64,000 nt of DNA from the NCBI RefSeq assembly GCF_014637405.1, contig NZ_BMEY01000001.1, positions 248,001 through 312,000 on the forward strand. The letters are read 5' to 3'. Under the pieces are notes generated by a model. The model did not search any database. It saw only the letters and a list, made by a program, of their open reading frames with translations, and was not told the origin of the DNA. The position numbers were made by a program, and so were the translations under genes. Shown piece by piece: positions 17,321 to 28,520 of this stretch (within the stretch, counting starts at the first letter, position 1; the number at the start of each line of letters is the position of its first letter). The stretch is from Ornithinibacillus halotolerans (lineage in GTDB: Bacteria; Bacillota; Bacilli; Bacillales; Amphibacillaceae).

Positions 17321-18546
17321 TGGTTGTTTAACATAGCATGAACTGCTTCAATTAAAGCAATTTTGACGTGAGCATAGGTTAATCCACCTTGTACAAAAGC
17401 GGTATATGGTGCTCTAATTGGTCCATCTGCTGACAATTCAATACTTGACCCTTGAATAAACGTACCTGCTGCCATAATTACTTCATCCTCATAACCTGGC
17501 ATTTCACTAGGAACTGGCGTAACAAAAGAATTTACTGGTGAATTCTTTTGTATAGCCTGACAAAATGCAATCATTTGTTCAGCAGTTTCGAAAGTCACGG
17601 ATTGAATTAAATCAGTTCTCTTTACGTTGTAAGCAGGCTTTGTCACAAATCCTAACAATTCTAACAATCTAGATGTAAATACAGCACCTTTTAACGCTTC
17701 ACCAACAATATGAGGTGCTAGGAAAAATCCTTGATACATTTCTTGTAATAAATGAAAGGTCGCACCTAACTCTTTCCCTAATCCAGGTGCAGTTAAACGG
17801 TAAGAACATAATTCCACTAAATCCTCACGACCAACAATATATCCACCAGCTCGTACAATTCCACCGCCTGGGTTTTTAATTAATGATCCGGCAATGATAT
17901 CTACGCCAACATGGAGTGGTTCATTTCTCTCTACAAATTCTCCATAACAATTATCTACAAATACAATTAGATCATTGCGAATAGCTTTTACAAAGCGAAC
18001 CATTTCACCAATCTCTTCAATTGTAAAAGATGGACGATCTGCATATCCTTTTGATCGTTGAATAGCAATAACTTTTGTACGGTCATGAATGGCTTCACGT
18101 ATTCCTTCATAATTTACTTGCCCATCTTCTTTCAATGCAACTTCATTATATGTAATTTGATAATCTCTTAATGAACCGGTATCTATCCCTTTAGATCCGA
18201 TAACTTCTTCAAGGGTGTCATAAGGCTTACCAGTTATATAAAGTAATTCATCTCCAGGTCTTAATAACCCAAATAAAGCAGTTGTTATTGCATGAGTTCC
18301 AGAAACTAATTGTGGGCGAACTAGCGCAGACTCCCCGCCAAACACTTCAGCATAAACCGCTTCTAAAGTATCTCTACCCATGTCATCATAACCATATCCT
18401 GTTGTTGAATTAAAATGGCTATCACTTACTCGATTGTTCCGAAATGCGTCTAATACTCGCTTTTGATTATATTCAACTATTTTATTAATCTCTTGATGTA
18501 TACTTGCTATATCTTTTTCTGTTTGTTCGATGACTTTCTCTAACAT
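17314..18546 (-). CDS. ynbB: YnbB, PLP-dependent methionine gamma-lyase-like protein
   Basis: A 410-residue fold-type I PLP enzyme of the family often labelled aluminium resistance protein or methionine gamma-lyase family protein. Visible are the glycine-rich cofactor region (FGGESALVRPQLVSGTHAI), the Asp that pairs with PLP (DLIVFVDNCYGEFVE) and the Schiff-base lysine in IIAGSLIKNPGGGI. The substrate is not established. It starts 4 nt after hflX and is co-transcribed with it, as in B. subtilis. Confidence 0.9.
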   Translation of the reverse strand: MLEKVIEQTEKDIASIHQEINKIVEYNQKRVLDAFRNNRVSDSHFNSTTGYGYDDMGRDTLEAVYAEVFGGESALVRPQLVSGTHAITTALFGLLRPGDELLYITGKPYDTLEEVIGSKGIDTGSLRDYQITYNEVALKEDGQVNYEGIREAIHDRTKVIAIQRSKGYADRPSFTIEEIGEMVRFVKAIRNDLIVFVDNCYGEFVERNEPLHVGVDIIAGSLIKNPGGGIVRAGGYIVGREDLVELCSYRLTAPGLGKELGATFHLLQEMYQGFFLAPHIVGEALKGAVFTSRLLELLGFVTKPAYNVKRTDLIQSVTFETAEQMIAFCQAIQKNSPVNSFVTPVPSEMPGYEDEVIMAAGTFIQGSSIELSADGPIRAPYTAFVQGGLTYAHVKIALIEAVHAMLNNQK

Positions 18547-18550
18547 ATCG

Positions 18551-19792
18551 CTAACTTTTCTCCTTTACAATTCCTTGAAGTGGATGATACTGGCGAATAT
18601 ATCCACTTATTTTAAATGTTTCTCTTTCTTCATCAAATTCATTTTCATAAAGAATGGTCTCATGCTCAAAACGATTAAGCAAATCACCTTCATGTAAATC
18701 TAAATGAATCTGATATCGCTCCCAATGTAATATTAACACCTCTTCAATTTTACCCACTAATTTAGTTAAATCCTCGTATTCTAATGCACTTATCATAATA
18801 GATGGTTGGTGTAATGGAATAAACTCATCATTAATTCGATCTTTCTTATTATAAACCGTTAACACCGGAATCGAACTACTACCCAATTCATCTAATAATT
18901 TTAAAACTGTATCTTGATGTTGCTCGTTATCTGGATGAGAGCTATCTACAACATGTAAAATAAAATCAGCTTCACTTACTTCTTCTAATGTAGAACGAAA
19001 TGCAGCTATTAAGGTAGTTGGTAATTTTTGAATAAATCCAACTGTATCGGTTAATAAAATTTGAAATCCAGACGGCAATTGAATTTTTCTTGTTAATGGA
19101 TCTAGCGTAGCAAATAATTTATTCTCTTCTAATGAGTCACTTCCAGTTAATCGATTAAATAAAGTAGATTTGCCTGCATTTGTGTATCCTACAATTGCAA
19201 TTTGAAATACTTCATTATGTTTTCTCCGTTTTCTATATTGATCACGTTGTTTGACCACTTGTTTTAGACGTCTTTTTATATCATCTATACGGTTTCGGAT
19301 ATGTCGTTGATCGGTTTCTAGTTTTGTTTCACCGGGTCCTCTTGTTCCTATTCCCGCTCCTAAACGAGACAATTGTACCCCTTGGCCACGTAACCTCGGT
19401 AATAAATACTGGAGCTGTGCTAACTCTACTTGTAGTTTACCTTCTTTTGTTTTCGCTCTTGCTGCAAAAATATCAAGTATTAACTGACTACGATCAATTA
19501 CTCTTCTATCAAAAAAATCACTTAAGTTCCTCGATTGTCCAGCTGAGAGTTCATCATTAGAAATTACTAAGTCCACATCTAATTCATCAATCTTTTCTTT
19601 TATTTCTTCCATTTTACCTTCACCAATATAGAAAGCAGGATGAATACGATTTCTATTTTGTGTAATAGTAGCAACTACTTTTCCACCAGCAGTATCTGCT
19701 AGGGATATAAGCTCTTCTAAAGAAGAAGTAAAATACTCATCCTGCTCATCTGGCTTTTTTACGGCAATTACAATAATTTTTTCTTCGGCCAT
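18551..19792 (-). CDS. hflX: HflX, ribosome-associated GTPase
   Basis: A 413-residue GTPase that splits or rescues stalled ribosomes. The N-terminal HflX domain (to ~185, with the GIGTRGPGETKLETDRR-like segment) and a coiled linker precede the G domain: G1 GYTNAGKSTLF, G3 DTVGF, G4 NKKD. The ATG at 19792 follows AAGGAGAGC. It lies downstream of spoVK by 55 nt and directly ahead of ynbB. Symbol ynbA in B. subtilis. Confidence 0.95.
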   Translation of the reverse strand: MAEEKIIVIAVKKPDEQDEYFTSSLEELISLADTAGGKVVATITQNRNRIHPAFYIGEGKMEEIKEKIDELDVDLVISNDELSAGQSRNLSDFFDRRVIDRSQLILDIFAARAKTKEGKLQVELAQLQYLLPRLRGQGVQLSRLGAGIGTRGPGETKLETDQRHIRNRIDDIKRRLKQVVKQRDQYRKRRKHNEVFQIAIVGYTNAGKSTLFNRLTGSDSLEENKLFATLDPLTRKIQLPSGFQILLTDTVGFIQKLPTTLIAAFRSTLEEVSEADFILHVVDSSHPDNEQHQDTVLKLLDELGSSSIPVLTVYNKKDRINDEFIPLHQPSIMISALEYEDLTKLVGKIEEVLILHWERYQIHLDLHEGDLLNRFEHETILYENEFDEERETFKISGYIRQYHPLQGIVKEKS

Positions 19793-19847
19793 TTATATAT
19801 GCTCTCCTTAATATAAGCTTTAACTTATTGTTACGATTATTATAGTT

Positions 19848-20783
19848 TTACCAAATTGATTCGATATCTTCTAATTTCAAATCATTACCAGTTAATAACA
19901 TTAATTCATCTGGTGTTATAATCTCCTTATATAGAAGCCTGACAGCCTGCATTCTAATTGAATGCTCAATCACATTTCGAATGAATCTTGCATTGGAAAA
20001 ATTGTCGTTTAACATAGATTCTTGCTTATATAAAAAATTCCTTAATTTCCATTCTGCATCTTTCGAGAGTTGGTATTCTCTTTCCGAAGCCATTTGTCTA
20101 GCAATTTCAAGCAATTGGTCGACATCATAATCTGGAAAGTCTAAAATAAATGGAAACCTTGATTTTAACCCTGGGTTCAAAGTTAAAAATCGCTCCATTT
20201 CATAAGGATATCCAGCTAATATTAACACAAAGTCATCACCACTGTCTTCCATATGCTTTACAAGTGTATCAATCGCTTCCTTCCCAAAATCACGTTCTCC
20301 ACCTCGAGCTAATGAGTATGCTTCATCGATGAACAATATGCCACCCATTGCTTTTTGTATTAAGCTCCTAGTCTTTTGTGCTGTTTGCCCGATATACTCT
20401 CCTACTAAGTCTGCTCTTTCTGCTTCAATAAAGTGTCCTTTGGATAATAATTTCATATCAAAATATATTTTTGCCAGTTTCCTAGCAACTGTTGTTTTAC
20501 CTGTGCCAGGGTTTCCCTTAAATAGCATATGCAAGACTTGATTTGTATTAGAAAGTCCCATTTGACTTCTTTTTTCATTAATGATAATAGTTGCATAGAT
20601 TTCTTTAATTTTTCGTTTTAAATTGTTCATCCCGACAAAAGTGGAAAGTTCCTTATCGATATGAGCAAATGGATCTTTACCGGCATGTTCAGCATGATTA
20701 TGACTATTTAGATTGGTAGCATTATTGTCATGTAACACAATATTAATTTTACCATTTTTATGATGAATTCTTTGTGTGCTCAA
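19848..20783 (-). CDS. spoVK: SpoVK, AAA+ stage V sporulation protein
   Basis: A CbxX/CfqX-type AAA+ ATPase of 311 residues, needed for mature spores in B. subtilis. Walker A is in LFKGNPGTGKTTVARKLAK, Walker B in GGILFIDEAYSLARGG, with sensor and arginine-finger region FPFILDFPDYDVDQL. The start is taken as the TTG at 20783, 8 nt after AAGGAG; an in-frame GTG 3 codons earlier overlaps that ribosome site. The histidine-rich N-terminal tail (~residues 15-40) is variable in the family. Confidence 0.9.
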   Translation of the reverse strand: MSTQRIHHKNGKINIVLHDNNATNLNSHNHAEHAGKDPFAHIDKELSTFVGMNNLKRKIKEIYATIIINEKRSQMGLSNTNQVLHMLFKGNPGTGKTTVARKLAKIYFDMKLLSKGHFIEAERADLVGEYIGQTAQKTRSLIQKAMGGILFIDEAYSLARGGERDFGKEAIDTLVKHMEDSGDDFVLILAGYPYEMERFLTLNPGLKSRFPFILDFPDYDVDQLLEIARQMASEREYQLSKDAEWKLRNFLYKQESMLNDNFSNARFIRNVIEHSIRMQAVRLLYKEIITPDELMLLTGNDLKLEDIESIW

Positions 20784-20870
20784 CTTTATCACTCCTTAGT
20801 CATGAATAGTATACGTAGAAAATAACTAAGTTGTGACAAACGCCTAGATAAATTAAATACTTTGACATAA

Positions 20871-20925
20871 AAAGGTCTATCTTCTTATAACCAGATTGAC
20901 GGTTATGAGAGACAGACCCTTTAAA
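20871..20925 (-). terminator. terminator after hfq
   Basis: AAAGGGTCTGTCT and AGATAGACCTTTTT form a stem enclosing a smaller ATAACCGTCAATCTGGTTAT hairpin. A T tract follows on the minus strand, between hfq and spoVK. Confidence 0.85.
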
Positions 20926-20956
20926 CACTATATATCGGATGAAGAATAAATCTTCA

Positions 20957-21181
20957 TTACTCCTTATCTAAATTTACATTTCTTGATGGTGCAAACGTAG
21001 ATATTGCATGTTTAAATATTAGTTGTTGCTTTCCTTCTGTTTCTAATAATACGGTAAAGTTATCAAAAGCTTTAATAATACCTCTTAACTGAAAACCGTT
21101 TGTAAGAAATACAGTAACCGAAATATGTTCTTTTCTCAATTGATTTAAATATTGGTCTTGAATATTCACAGATTGTGCCAC
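20957..21181 (-). CDS. hfq: Hfq RNA-binding protein
   Basis: A 74-residue Sm-fold RNA chaperone. Sm1 appears as [23 protein letters not shown] and Sm2 as [10 protein letters not shown], the conserved YKHAI-type motif in FKHAI form. The start is a GTG after GAGGAGGAAATTC. It follows miaA by 42 nt, the usual arrangement. It ends in a strong terminator. Confidence 0.97.
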   Translation of the reverse strand: MAQSVNIQDQYLNQLRKEHISVTVFLTNGFQLRGIIKAFDNFTVLLETEGKQQLIFKHAISTFAPSRNVNLDKE

Positions 21182-21223
21182 TTGAATTTCCTCCTCTTTT
21201 CTCTCTATACTATATATTTCTAC

Positions 21224-22156
21224 TTAGGATTCGATAAATCCTGCTAAATCAACTAAAATATCATCAAAACTTTCATTAATTGTAAATGGAGCTAAATTAT
21301 ACCAATTAACATCCATTTTATTTTTAAACCAAGTGTACTGTCTTTTTGCATATCTTCTCGAATTTCTTTTTAAAAGCTCAATGGATTCCTCTAAAGGCAT
21401 TTCACCTTTTACATAAGGAATTAATTCCTTATAGCCAATAGCTTTCATTGATTGATAGTTTTCATATCCATTATTTACTAAATCGTTAACCTCTTTCAAC
21501 AAACCTTCCTCAATCATGAGGTCAATACGTTCATTAATTCTATTATATAACAATTCTCTTTCCATTTCCAAACCTATTAAAATACTGTCATAGGGACTCT
21601 CGTCTGACTGTTCTTTTTGATATTCGGTCATTGTTAGTCCTGTATTCTCATAAATTTCAAGTGCTCGAATAACCCTTCGATAATTATTAGGATGTATTTT
21701 TTGGGCTTGAATCGGATCAATCTTTTGAAGGCGGTTAAATAAATGTTCTATACCGAACTGTTTCATTTCTGCTTCTAATTTTTTAGTTAACGTATCATCT
21801 CTTTTCTCTTTTGAAAAATTATAATCATTAAGGACTGCCTGTATGTAAAGTCCACTTCCGCCTACAATAATTGGTATATGATTTCTTTCTGTAATTTCAT
21901 TTATGTATTTTTGCACATAGTATTGAAAGTCCGCTACTGAGAATTCTTCATCAGGATTTTTAATATCAATCATATGATGAGGTATACCCTGCATTTCTTC
22001 CTTTTTAATCTTTGCTGTACCGATATCCATGCCTTTATACACTTGCATGGAGTCACCACTAATGATCTCTCCATTATACTTTTTTGCAACTTCAATACTT
22101 AACTTTGTTTTTCCAACTGCTGTTGGTCCAACAATAGCAATTACTTTTTGCTTCAT
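21224..22156 (-). CDS. miaA: tRNA dimethylallyltransferase MiaA
   Basis: A 310-residue enzyme that adds a dimethylallyl group to A37 of tRNAs reading UNN codons. P-loop GPTAVGKTKLSIEVAKK, the DSMQVYKGMDIGTAK substrate motif, PHHMIDI and the YAKRQYTWFKNK C-terminal motif are all present. Its product is the substrate of MiaB, encoded at 28521-30098. It is followed by hfq. Confidence 0.97.
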   Translation of the reverse strand: MKQKVIAIVGPTAVGKTKLSIEVAKKYNGEIISGDSMQVYKGMDIGTAKIKKEEMQGIPHHMIDIKNPDEEFSVADFQYYVQKYINEITERNHIPIIVGGSGLYIQAVLNDYNFSKEKRDDTLTKKLEAEMKQFGIEHLFNRLQKIDPIQAQKIHPNNYRRVIRALEIYENTGLTMTEYQKEQSDESPYDSILIGLEMERELLYNRINERIDLMIEEGLLKEVNDLVNNGYENYQSMKAIGYKELIPYVKGEMPLEESIELLKRNSRRYAKRQYTWFKNKMDVNWYNLAPFTINESFDDILVDLAGFIES

Positions 22157-22183
22157 TCGTCTTCCCCTATAATGTAAAATATT

Positions 22184-22633
22184 TTATTTATATGCACGAT
22201 AAGCAGATAACATCCAAACATATTTTTCATAGCTACCTAAAAGAGAAATTAACAAATCTTTCGTTGGTTCATCATTCCGTTCATCCGCTAGTTTAAAACC
22301 AACGTCGCGAAGTTCCTCAATCAATTGCTTAAAATCAGCATGTAATTGATCGATAATTTCATCTTCTTCATCGTCAGCACTTGCCTCTACGAGCGTCGTT
22401 TCTTTTAAGTATTTGGACATCGTTGCGAGCGGTTTGCCATCAATCATCAAAATCCGCTCAGCAACGGCATCAAGGTCTTCTGCGAACTTATTGTACATCT
22501 CCTCAAATAATGCATGAAGGTTAAAAAAATGCTTCCCTTGTACAAACCAATGATATCTGTGTAATTTTACATACATAACAAATTGATTAGATAATAATTG
22601 GTTTAGAAAGTTTATTAATTTTTGATTTTCCAC
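22184..22633 (-). CDS. dps: Dps/ferritin-like DNA-protection protein
   Basis: A 149-residue Dps of the Bacillus MrgA/Dps kind. It forms a dodecamer that oxidises and stores iron and shields DNA. The ferroxidase motif HRYHWFVQGKHFFNLHALFE and later DAVAERILMIDG are visible. The start is the GTG at 22633, 5 nt after AAAGGTGGAG; an in-frame TTG seven codons upstream lies before the ribosome site. It lies between mutL and miaA, a place where many Bacilli have no such gene. No PerR box was established. Confidence 0.92.
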   Translation of the reverse strand: MENQKLINFLNQLLSNQFVMYVKLHRYHWFVQGKHFFNLHALFEEMYNKFAEDLDAVAERILMIDGKPLATMSKYLKETTLVEASADDEEDEIIDQLHADFKQLIEELRDVGFKLADERNDEPTKDLLISLLGSYEKYVWMLSAYRAYK

Positions 22634-22729
22634 ATGTACTCCACCTTTTTGCAATCATTAAGCACTTATTATTCCTTGTACAATGTACTTATTTATTAGG
22701 ATTATCGAAGTACAGTGGAAATATACCTC

Positions 22730-24574
22730 TTACATCACACGTTTAAACATTTTTTCAAGTTCATAAGTTGAAAAGTGAATAATAATTGGCCTACCATGTG
22801 GACAGGTAAAAGGGTCAGTCGTTTTTCTTAAATCCTCTAATAAACGAAACATATCATCATTATTTAGATGATGGTTAGCCTTAATCGACCGTTTACATGA
22901 CATTAGAATAGCAGCCTCTTCCCGAATGGATTCAATATTGATTCGTTCATCTTGCATAATTTGTTCTACCATTTCCCTAATAACTTCTTCTTCAAACCCT
23001 TGTGGGAACCAATTCGGATAAGAACGGATTATATATGTTTGTTGACCAAAGCTTTCAAAAAAGATGCCAACTTTCTCGAACTCTTCTTTATAATGCTCAA
23101 TAAAAATAGATTCTTGTTTAGAAAATTCAAACGTCAAAGGAATGAGTAACTGTTGCAACTCATTTGTTGGTTGTCCTAATTTTTCCTTAAAGAATTCATA
23201 TTTAATCCGTTCTTGTGCAGCGTGTTGATCAATCATATAAAAACCATTTTCATTTTGGGCAAGAATATAAGTTCCATGTAATTGTCCAATCGGATACATA
23301 GTTGGAACACGTTCACCAGACGAAAACTGTTCAACGACTGGTTTTTCTTCTGGTTCAAACGTTTGTTTGAATTGTTGATTCGATTGATGTTCGGTAACAG
23401 CTTCCGGTGCTAATCCTTCTTCCATTGTCTTAAAATTAGCTAATTCAGGTTGATAGTTTGGTTGCTCTATTTTATCAACAAATGCTTGTTCTATTTTAGG
23501 CTCCCTATATCGACCTTCATCAAAGTTTAACGTTGGTTGTATACTTTGCTTCGGCTTTTCAGTCGGTTTATGACTGATTTCAGGTATGAGTCTCGTTTGT
23601 CTAAATGTATTACGAATAAGTTCCTCGACTAATAAATATAATTCTTTATCTTTACTAAATCTTGCTTCTAATTTTGTTGGGTGGACATTGACATCTACTA
23701 GAATTGGATCCATATCAATTTTCAAAATTGCAATTGGTGAACGCCCAATAGGAAGTAGGGTGTGATATCCACGAATAATCGCTTGTGTAATTGGGATGCT
23801 TTTAATATACCGCCCATTGAGAATAATAGAAATATAGGCCCTTGAAGCTCTGGTAACTTCAGGCTTTGCAATATATCCACTGATCTTAAAGTCCAATGTC
23901 TTACCCTCAATAGGTAACATCTTCCTAGCTACACCCATTCCATAAATTTGGGCAATGACTTGTAATAAGTCACCAGTTCCAGGTGTTTGAAATAATATCT
24001 TTCCGTTATGCATTACTTCAAAACGTATCTCTGGATGAGATAAAGCTAACCTATTCAGTAAATCTGTAATATGACCCAATTCTGTGTGAATTGTTTTCAT
24101 ATATTTTAACCTGGCAGGTGTATTATAAAATAAATTAGAAACAGTTATTTCTGTTCCTCTCCGAGCATCACTTTTACCTTTTTCTTTTACTTCTCCGCCT
24201 TCAAGGGAAAGGTACGTTCCGGCATGTTCTCCTTGAGAAGTTTTAATTGTTAGCCTACTAACTGATGCAATACTTGCTAATGCTTCCCCACGGAAACCTA
24301 ATGTCTGAACATGAAATAAATCAGATTCATTACGGATTTTACTTGTTGCATGTCTTAAAAATGCTCGTTCTACATCCTCTTGAGATATTCCTTCTCCATT
24401 ATCCGTTATTTTGATTTCTTCTAACCCTGCTTCAGATACTTCAATTTTTATCCAAGTGCTTTTCGCATCAATACTATTTTCAACTAATTCCTTTACTACA
24501 GAGGCAGGCCTTTCCACGACCTCTCCTGCTGCTATTTTATTTGCTAAAGCCTCTGACATTTGGATTATTTTCAT
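22730..24574 (-). CDS. mutL: DNA mismatch repair endonuclease MutL
   Basis: A 614-residue protein. The GHKL ATPase domain is N-terminal ([42 protein letters not shown]), followed by [13 protein letters not shown] Gln/Pro-rich linker (~340-430) joins the C-terminal dimer/endonuclease domain with [24 protein letters not shown] and [13 protein letters not shown], the metal-binding motifs of nicking MutLs. It starts 26 nt after mutS, giving a mutS-mutL operon. Confidence 0.97.
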   Translation of the reverse strand: MKIIQMSEALANKIAAGEVVERPASVVKELVENSIDAKSTWIKIEVSEAGLEEIKITDNGEGISQEDVERAFLRHATSKIRNESDLFHVQTLGFRGEALASIASVSRLTIKTSQGEHAGTYLSLEGGEVKEKGKSDARRGTEITVSNLFYNTPARLKYMKTIHTELGHITDLLNRLALSHPEIRFEVMHNGKILFQTPGTGDLLQVIAQIYGMGVARKMLPIEGKTLDFKISGYIAKPEVTRASRAYISIILNGRYIKSIPITQAIIRGYHTLLPIGRSPIAILKIDMDPILVDVNVHPTKLEARFSKDKELYLLVEELIRNTFRQTRLIPEISHKPTEKPKQSIQPTLNFDEGRYREPKIEQAFVDKIEQPNYQPELANFKTMEEGLAPEAVTEHQSNQQFKQTFEPEEKPVVEQFSSGERVPTMYPIGQLHGTYILAQNENGFYMIDQHAAQERIKYEFFKEKLGQPTNELQQLLIPLTFEFSKQESIFIEHYKEEFEKVGIFFESFGQQTYIIRSYPNWFPQGFEEEVIREMVEQIMQDERINIESIREEAAILMSCKRSIKANHHLNNDDMFRLLEDLRKTTDPFTCPHGRPIIIHFSTYELEKMFKRVM

Positions 24575-24600
24575 TAGAAAGAATCCTTTCTATTTCATTA

Positions 24601-27207
24601 CTAAATTTTTATTTTTTCTTTTGCTAGTTTTTGTAATCGATACAATGTATTCATCGCATCTAACGGTGTCATAGCAAATAAGTCTAATTCGTTTAACTCC
24701 GTGATTAAAGTAGAGTCTTCCTCTTGCTTTTCTTTCTTCTTAGTTTCTTTTACTCCATCTTCAATAAAGAAAGACAATTGATTCGACTCCACCTCTGTTG
24801 CGGGGTTAATTACTTTCTTCTCTTGCGATTGATCCGTACTTTCTAGGTGCTCAAGAATCACACTCGCTCTATCAATTAGCTTATCAGGAAGGTTTGCTAA
24901 TCTAGCTACATGAATTCCATAGCTCTTATCTGCTGCACCTTCCTTAATTTGATGAAGGAAAACAACGTTCCCTTCATATTCTTCCGCTCGAACATGAATA
25001 TTTTTAAGTCGAGATAGACTATCTTCCAATTCTGTTAGTTCATGATAATGTGTAGAAAATAATGTTTTTGCATGGATATGATTATGAATATATTCAACAA
25101 TAGCCTGTGCAAGTGCCATTCCATCATAAGTACTTGTACCACGCCCGATTTCATCCAATAAAATTAAACTACGATTCGTTGCATTACTTATTGCATGATT
25201 CGCTTCTAACATTTCAACCATAAATGTGCTCTGACCAGATACTAAATCATCAGCAGCACCAATTCGAGTAAATATTTGATCAAAAATTAGCAGTTCCGCT
25301 TTATCACATGGTACAAAACATCCAATTTGACCCATTATAGAGATTAATGCCAATTGTCTCATATACGTACTTTTACCAGACATATTTGGCCCTGTAATTA
25401 ACAGAACATCCTTTTCTTCATCTAATTCAATATCATTTGGCACAAAAGTACCATCATCCATCACTTTTTCAATTACTGGATGTCGTCCATTTTTAATAGT
25501 TAATTGACTCTCTGAAAAGGTAGGTCTTGTATAATTATTAGCTTCACTTACTGTTGCAAAAGCTTGCAAACAATCAATTTCACTAATAACGTTAGCTAGT
25601 TGCTGGATGTCTGGTATAAATGATTTTATCTTCTCTCTAATTTCAACAAATAAGTTATATTCTAATTCAACACTTTTTTCTTCCGCTTCAAGAATTAACT
25701 GTTCTTTTTCTTTTAATTCTGGTGTAATAAATCGTTCGGCATTCGTTAACGTTTGTTTTCTCTCGTACTTACCCTCTGGTAACAAATGTAAGTTAGCTTT
25801 CGTAACTTCAATGTAATATCCAAATACACGATTATATCCAATTTTTAATGACTTAATATTAGTTTCTTGTTTCTCTCTTTGTTCTAATTGAGCAATCCAT
25901 TTCTTCCCATTTCTAGAGGCATCTCGATACGTGTCTAGCTGTTCGTGATACCCATCTTTAATAATTGATCCTTCTTTTATGGAAATGGGTGGATCTTCAA
26001 TAATACTGGATTCTAAAATATCTACTACTTCAGTTGGCACATGAAGTCTATTTGCTAAGTCATTGATTTGTTTATTTGTAAAAGAAGAAAGGTGCTCTTT
26101 AATTTCTGGTAGCCGTTGTAAAGATTTTTTCAATTGAATTAGGTCTCGAGCGTTAACATTACCGAAAGCGATTCTTCCAGCTAGTCGTTCTAAGTCATAG
26201 ACAGATTTTAGACTTTCGCGTAAAGAGTCCCGCTCCATAAATGCCTTATAAAAACCTTCAACTGCCTCTAATCGATTTTCTATTTGCACCTGATTTAATA
26301 AAGGTCGTTCCAGCCATTTTTTTAACATTCTTGAACCCATTGCTGTAACGGTTTTATCCAGCACCCATAACAGACTACCGTGTTTCCCTTTTCTTAAAAT
26401 AGTCTCCGTTAATTCCAAATTTCTTTTAGAATACATATCAAGCGATAAATAGTTCGTTAGCTCAAGAATCTCTGCTTGTTTCAAATGATCTAAGGAGCGC
26501 TTTTGTGTAAATTGAACATAGTTTAGTAACCGACTAAATGCTTTTACCATTTTTTCATCATTTAAATTCTCAAAGATAGCTCGATATTCTCCATTAAATG
26601 AAATTTCATCCTGATAAGACAATGTAACTCGTAAACGATCTGTTAATTGTTTTTGGAGTTCTTCTGGTAAGTTAGATGATATAACAATCTCTTTAATCGG
26701 TTGATTGTAAAGCTCATGAATAACTTGATCGAAACCTGCTTCAATCACAGCAATTCTACTTTCACCTGTAGAAAGATCACTATAAACGATGACAAAGCTT
26801 CCATCCTCAAAATGGCTTAAACTAGCAATATAATTGTTATTTCGCTCATTTAACATCGTACTTTCCATAACCGTACCTGGTGTGACTAACTGTACTACTT
26901 CCCGTTTTACAACACCTTTTGCTGTTTTGGGATCTTCCACTTGCTCACATATTGCCACTTTATATCCTTTATCAACTAAATTTTTTATATATCCTTCAGC
27001 AGAATGGTATGGGACCCCACACATTGGAATCTTATCATCCTGACCTGCATCTCGTTTTGTTAACGTAATCTCTAGTTCTCTTGCTGCTTTAATTGCATCT
27101 TCAAAGAACATTTCATAAAAATCCCCTAATCGGAAAAACAAAAAAGCATCCTGGTAGTCTGCTTTTATTCTTAAATATTGTTCCATCATCGGTGTATACT
27201 TTGCCAT
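24601..27207 (-). CDS. mutS: DNA mismatch recognition protein MutS
   Basis: An 868-residue mismatch sensor. The N-terminal mismatch motif [15 protein letters not shown] carries the Phe-x-Glu wedge. The ABC ATPase has Walker [15 protein letters not shown] and Walker [18 protein letters not shown]. The extreme C-terminus keeps the [16 protein letters not shown] beta-clamp/oligomer region. The start is the ATG at 27207 after GGAGGATTTTGTC rather than an in-frame codon five residues upstream. Confidence 0.98.
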   Translation of the reverse strand: MAKYTPMMEQYLRIKADYQDAFLFFRLGDFYEMFFEDAIKAARELEITLTKRDAGQDDKIPMCGVPYHSAEGYIKNLVDKGYKVAICEQVEDPKTAKGVVKREVVQLVTPGTVMESTMLNERNNNYIASLSHFEDGSFVIVYSDLSTGESRIAVIEAGFDQVIHELYNQPIKEIVISSNLPEELQKQLTDRLRVTLSYQDEISFNGEYRAIFENLNDEKMVKAFSRLLNYVQFTQKRSLDHLKQAEILELTNYLSLDMYSKRNLELTETILRKGKHGSLLWVLDKTVTAMGSRMLKKWLERPLLNQVQIENRLEAVEGFYKAFMERDSLRESLKSVYDLERLAGRIAFGNVNARDLIQLKKSLQRLPEIKEHLSSFTNKQINDLANRLHVPTEVVDILESSIIEDPPISIKEGSIIKDGYHEQLDTYRDASRNGKKWIAQLEQREKQETNIKSLKIGYNRVFGYYIEVTKANLHLLPEGKYERKQTLTNAERFITPELKEKEQLILEAEEKSVELEYNLFVEIREKIKSFIPDIQQLANVISEIDCLQAFATVSEANNYTRPTFSESQLTIKNGRHPVIEKVMDDGTFVPNDIELDEEKDVLLITGPNMSGKSTYMRQLALISIMGQIGCFVPCDKAELLIFDQIFTRIGAADDLVSGQSTFMVEMLEANHAISNATNRSLILLDEIGRGTSTYDGMALAQAIVEYIHNHIHAKTLFSTHYHELTELEDSLSRLKNIHVRAEEYEGNVVFLHQIKEGAADKSYGIHVARLANLPDKLIDRASVILEHLESTDQSQEKKVINPATEVESNQLSFFIEDGVKETKKKEKQEEDSTLITELNELDLFAMTPLDAMNTLYRLQKLAKEKIKI

Positions 27208-27282
27208 GACAAAATCCTCCAAAAAACATCATATTATTCTATAATTATAGCATAAAATTTAACATAACTAAGGTCAAAAAAA

Positions 27283-27314
27283 AACTTACGAGGAACATCC
27301 CCCGTAAGTTCTTT
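27283..27314 (-). terminator. cotE terminator
   Basis: GAACTTACG and CGTAAGTTT flank a GC-rich loop, followed by a long T run on the minus strand. It lies between cotE and mutS. Confidence 0.85.
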
Positions 27315-27895
27315 TAATCTTTTTCTCTAGAAGCTGAACTGCTTTCTAAGAAATCCGGATTTAAGTTACCCAATTCGTCTTCTGTTACAGCATAATCCCA
27401 GCTCTCATCATCATCATGATGTTTATAGCCTCTTGGTTTAACTTTAACGAAGATTTTAGTTTCTCCAACTACTTGCACCATGAATTCTCTTTCAATGTCT
27501 ACTAGGATTTTATTACCTTTATTGGAGATTCTACACTCCAGGCAATTTGGTTGCTGTAACACCTTACAAATCACATCATAATCATCATTAATGCAATTAT
27601 CATCTAATACCCCTAATGGAATATAATCACAGTATGTTACTCTCTCCGTAACTACCTCTGTTTTTGTATTATCATTGTACGAATACCAAATGTTAATGTC
27701 GTAACTCCCATTAACTTCAATCGTATCTTCTGATTTTTTCTTTGCATTATATAGATGATTGATTACCCAGCATCCAAGGATACTAGTAGGTCTATGTGAT
27801 GGTGTAATGGTATGGGTATCTTGAGTGAATTTTTTTCCTTTGCCGATAACAGCTTTTGTTATAATTTCGCGGTAGTCTTTATCTAAAAAGCTCAT
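27314..27895 (-). CDS. cotE: CotE, outer spore coat morphogenetic protein
   Basis: A 193-residue protein that organises the outer coat on developing endospores. It was recognised by [17 protein letters not shown] at the start, [12 protein letters not shown], and the acidic tail. Length (B. subtilis 181) and position between mutS and the ricA-miaB pair agree. In B. subtilis it is sigma-E/sigma-K driven; no promoter was confidently identified. ATG at 27895 follows GAGGAGGTAAAGGTTAT. Confidence 0.94.
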   Translation of the reverse strand: MSFLDKDYREIITKAVIGKGKKFTQDTHTITPSHRPTSILGCWVINHLYNAKKKSEDTIEVNGSYDINIWYSYNDNTKTEVVTERVTYCDYIPLGVLDDNCINDDYDVICKVLQQPNCLECRISNKGNKILVDIEREFMVQVVGETKIFVKVKPRGYKHHDDDESWDYAVTEDELGNLNPDFLESSSASREKD

Positions 27896-28040
27896 ATAAC
27901 CTTTACCTCCTCTTTTTTCATAGTCATTTTATGCAAGACAAATACCTAATGTTCTTAATGAAACGAGGAAAGGTAAATAAATATTATGTTTTATAGGCAT
28001 AAACCGTTACATATCAATTGTTAACGGGCTTTATAATAAA

Positions 28041-28073
28041 AAATGCTAAACAAGAAAAATCTTGCTTAGCACG
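28041..28073 (-). terminator. terminator after ymcA/ricA
   Basis: GTGCTAAGCAAG and CTTGTTTAGCAT form a stem (one mismatch) around ATTTTT, followed on the minus strand by TTTTTTATT. Confidence 0.82.
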
Positions 28074-28088
28074 CATTTTTATATTTAA

Positions 28089-28520
28089 TTAATGGTGATC
28101 ACAGCCAGGTTCGTTCTTATCACCTGAGGCAGTTTTCCCTGAAAGAGGGTCCCCTCCAGTTGATTCAATAACACGATTAGTTACTTCTCTAGCAATTGTA
28201 CCAGATACTAATTGTAATACATCATTGACGACAATTTGAGTCTCTTTAAATTCCTGCACAATTGGAATCTCATCAATTTCGGCTTGAAGACGATCGATTT
28301 CTTCTTCAATACGCTTCAATGCTTCCCTTTTTTCATATGCTTGGAAATTAACCGCTTGCTTTTGTAATGTCTTTATTTTTTGTATTAATTTTTGTACTTT
28401 ATTATTTTCATTTAAACGTGATTCAACTTGCTTGAAACGATCAATTTCTTCTGTATTTGCAAGCATTTCTGCTAGTTTTTTAGCTTCTTGTAGTATATCT
28501 GTGCGAGTATATTGTGTCAT
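28089..28520 (-). CDS. ymcA: RicA (YmcA), subunit of the RNA-maturation Y-complex
   Basis: A 143-residue helical protein of the YlbF/YmcA family. In B. subtilis it joins YlbF and YaaT to direct RNase Y cleavage and influences biofilm formation, competence and sporulation. It is a charged coiled-coil-like protein (EKREALKRIEEEIDRLQAE) with a C-terminal CDHH tail, which fits the Fe-S ligand end of RicA. It starts immediately after the miaB stop codon, so the two are translationally coupled. RNase Y itself is encoded at 31652. Confidence 0.9.
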   Translation of the reverse strand: MTQYTRTDILQEAKKLAEMLANTEEIDRFKQVESRLNENNKVQKLIQKIKTLQKQAVNFQAYEKREALKRIEEEIDRLQAEIDEIPIVQEFKETQIVVNDVLQLVSGTIAREVTNRVIESTGGDPLSGKTASGDKNEPGCDHH

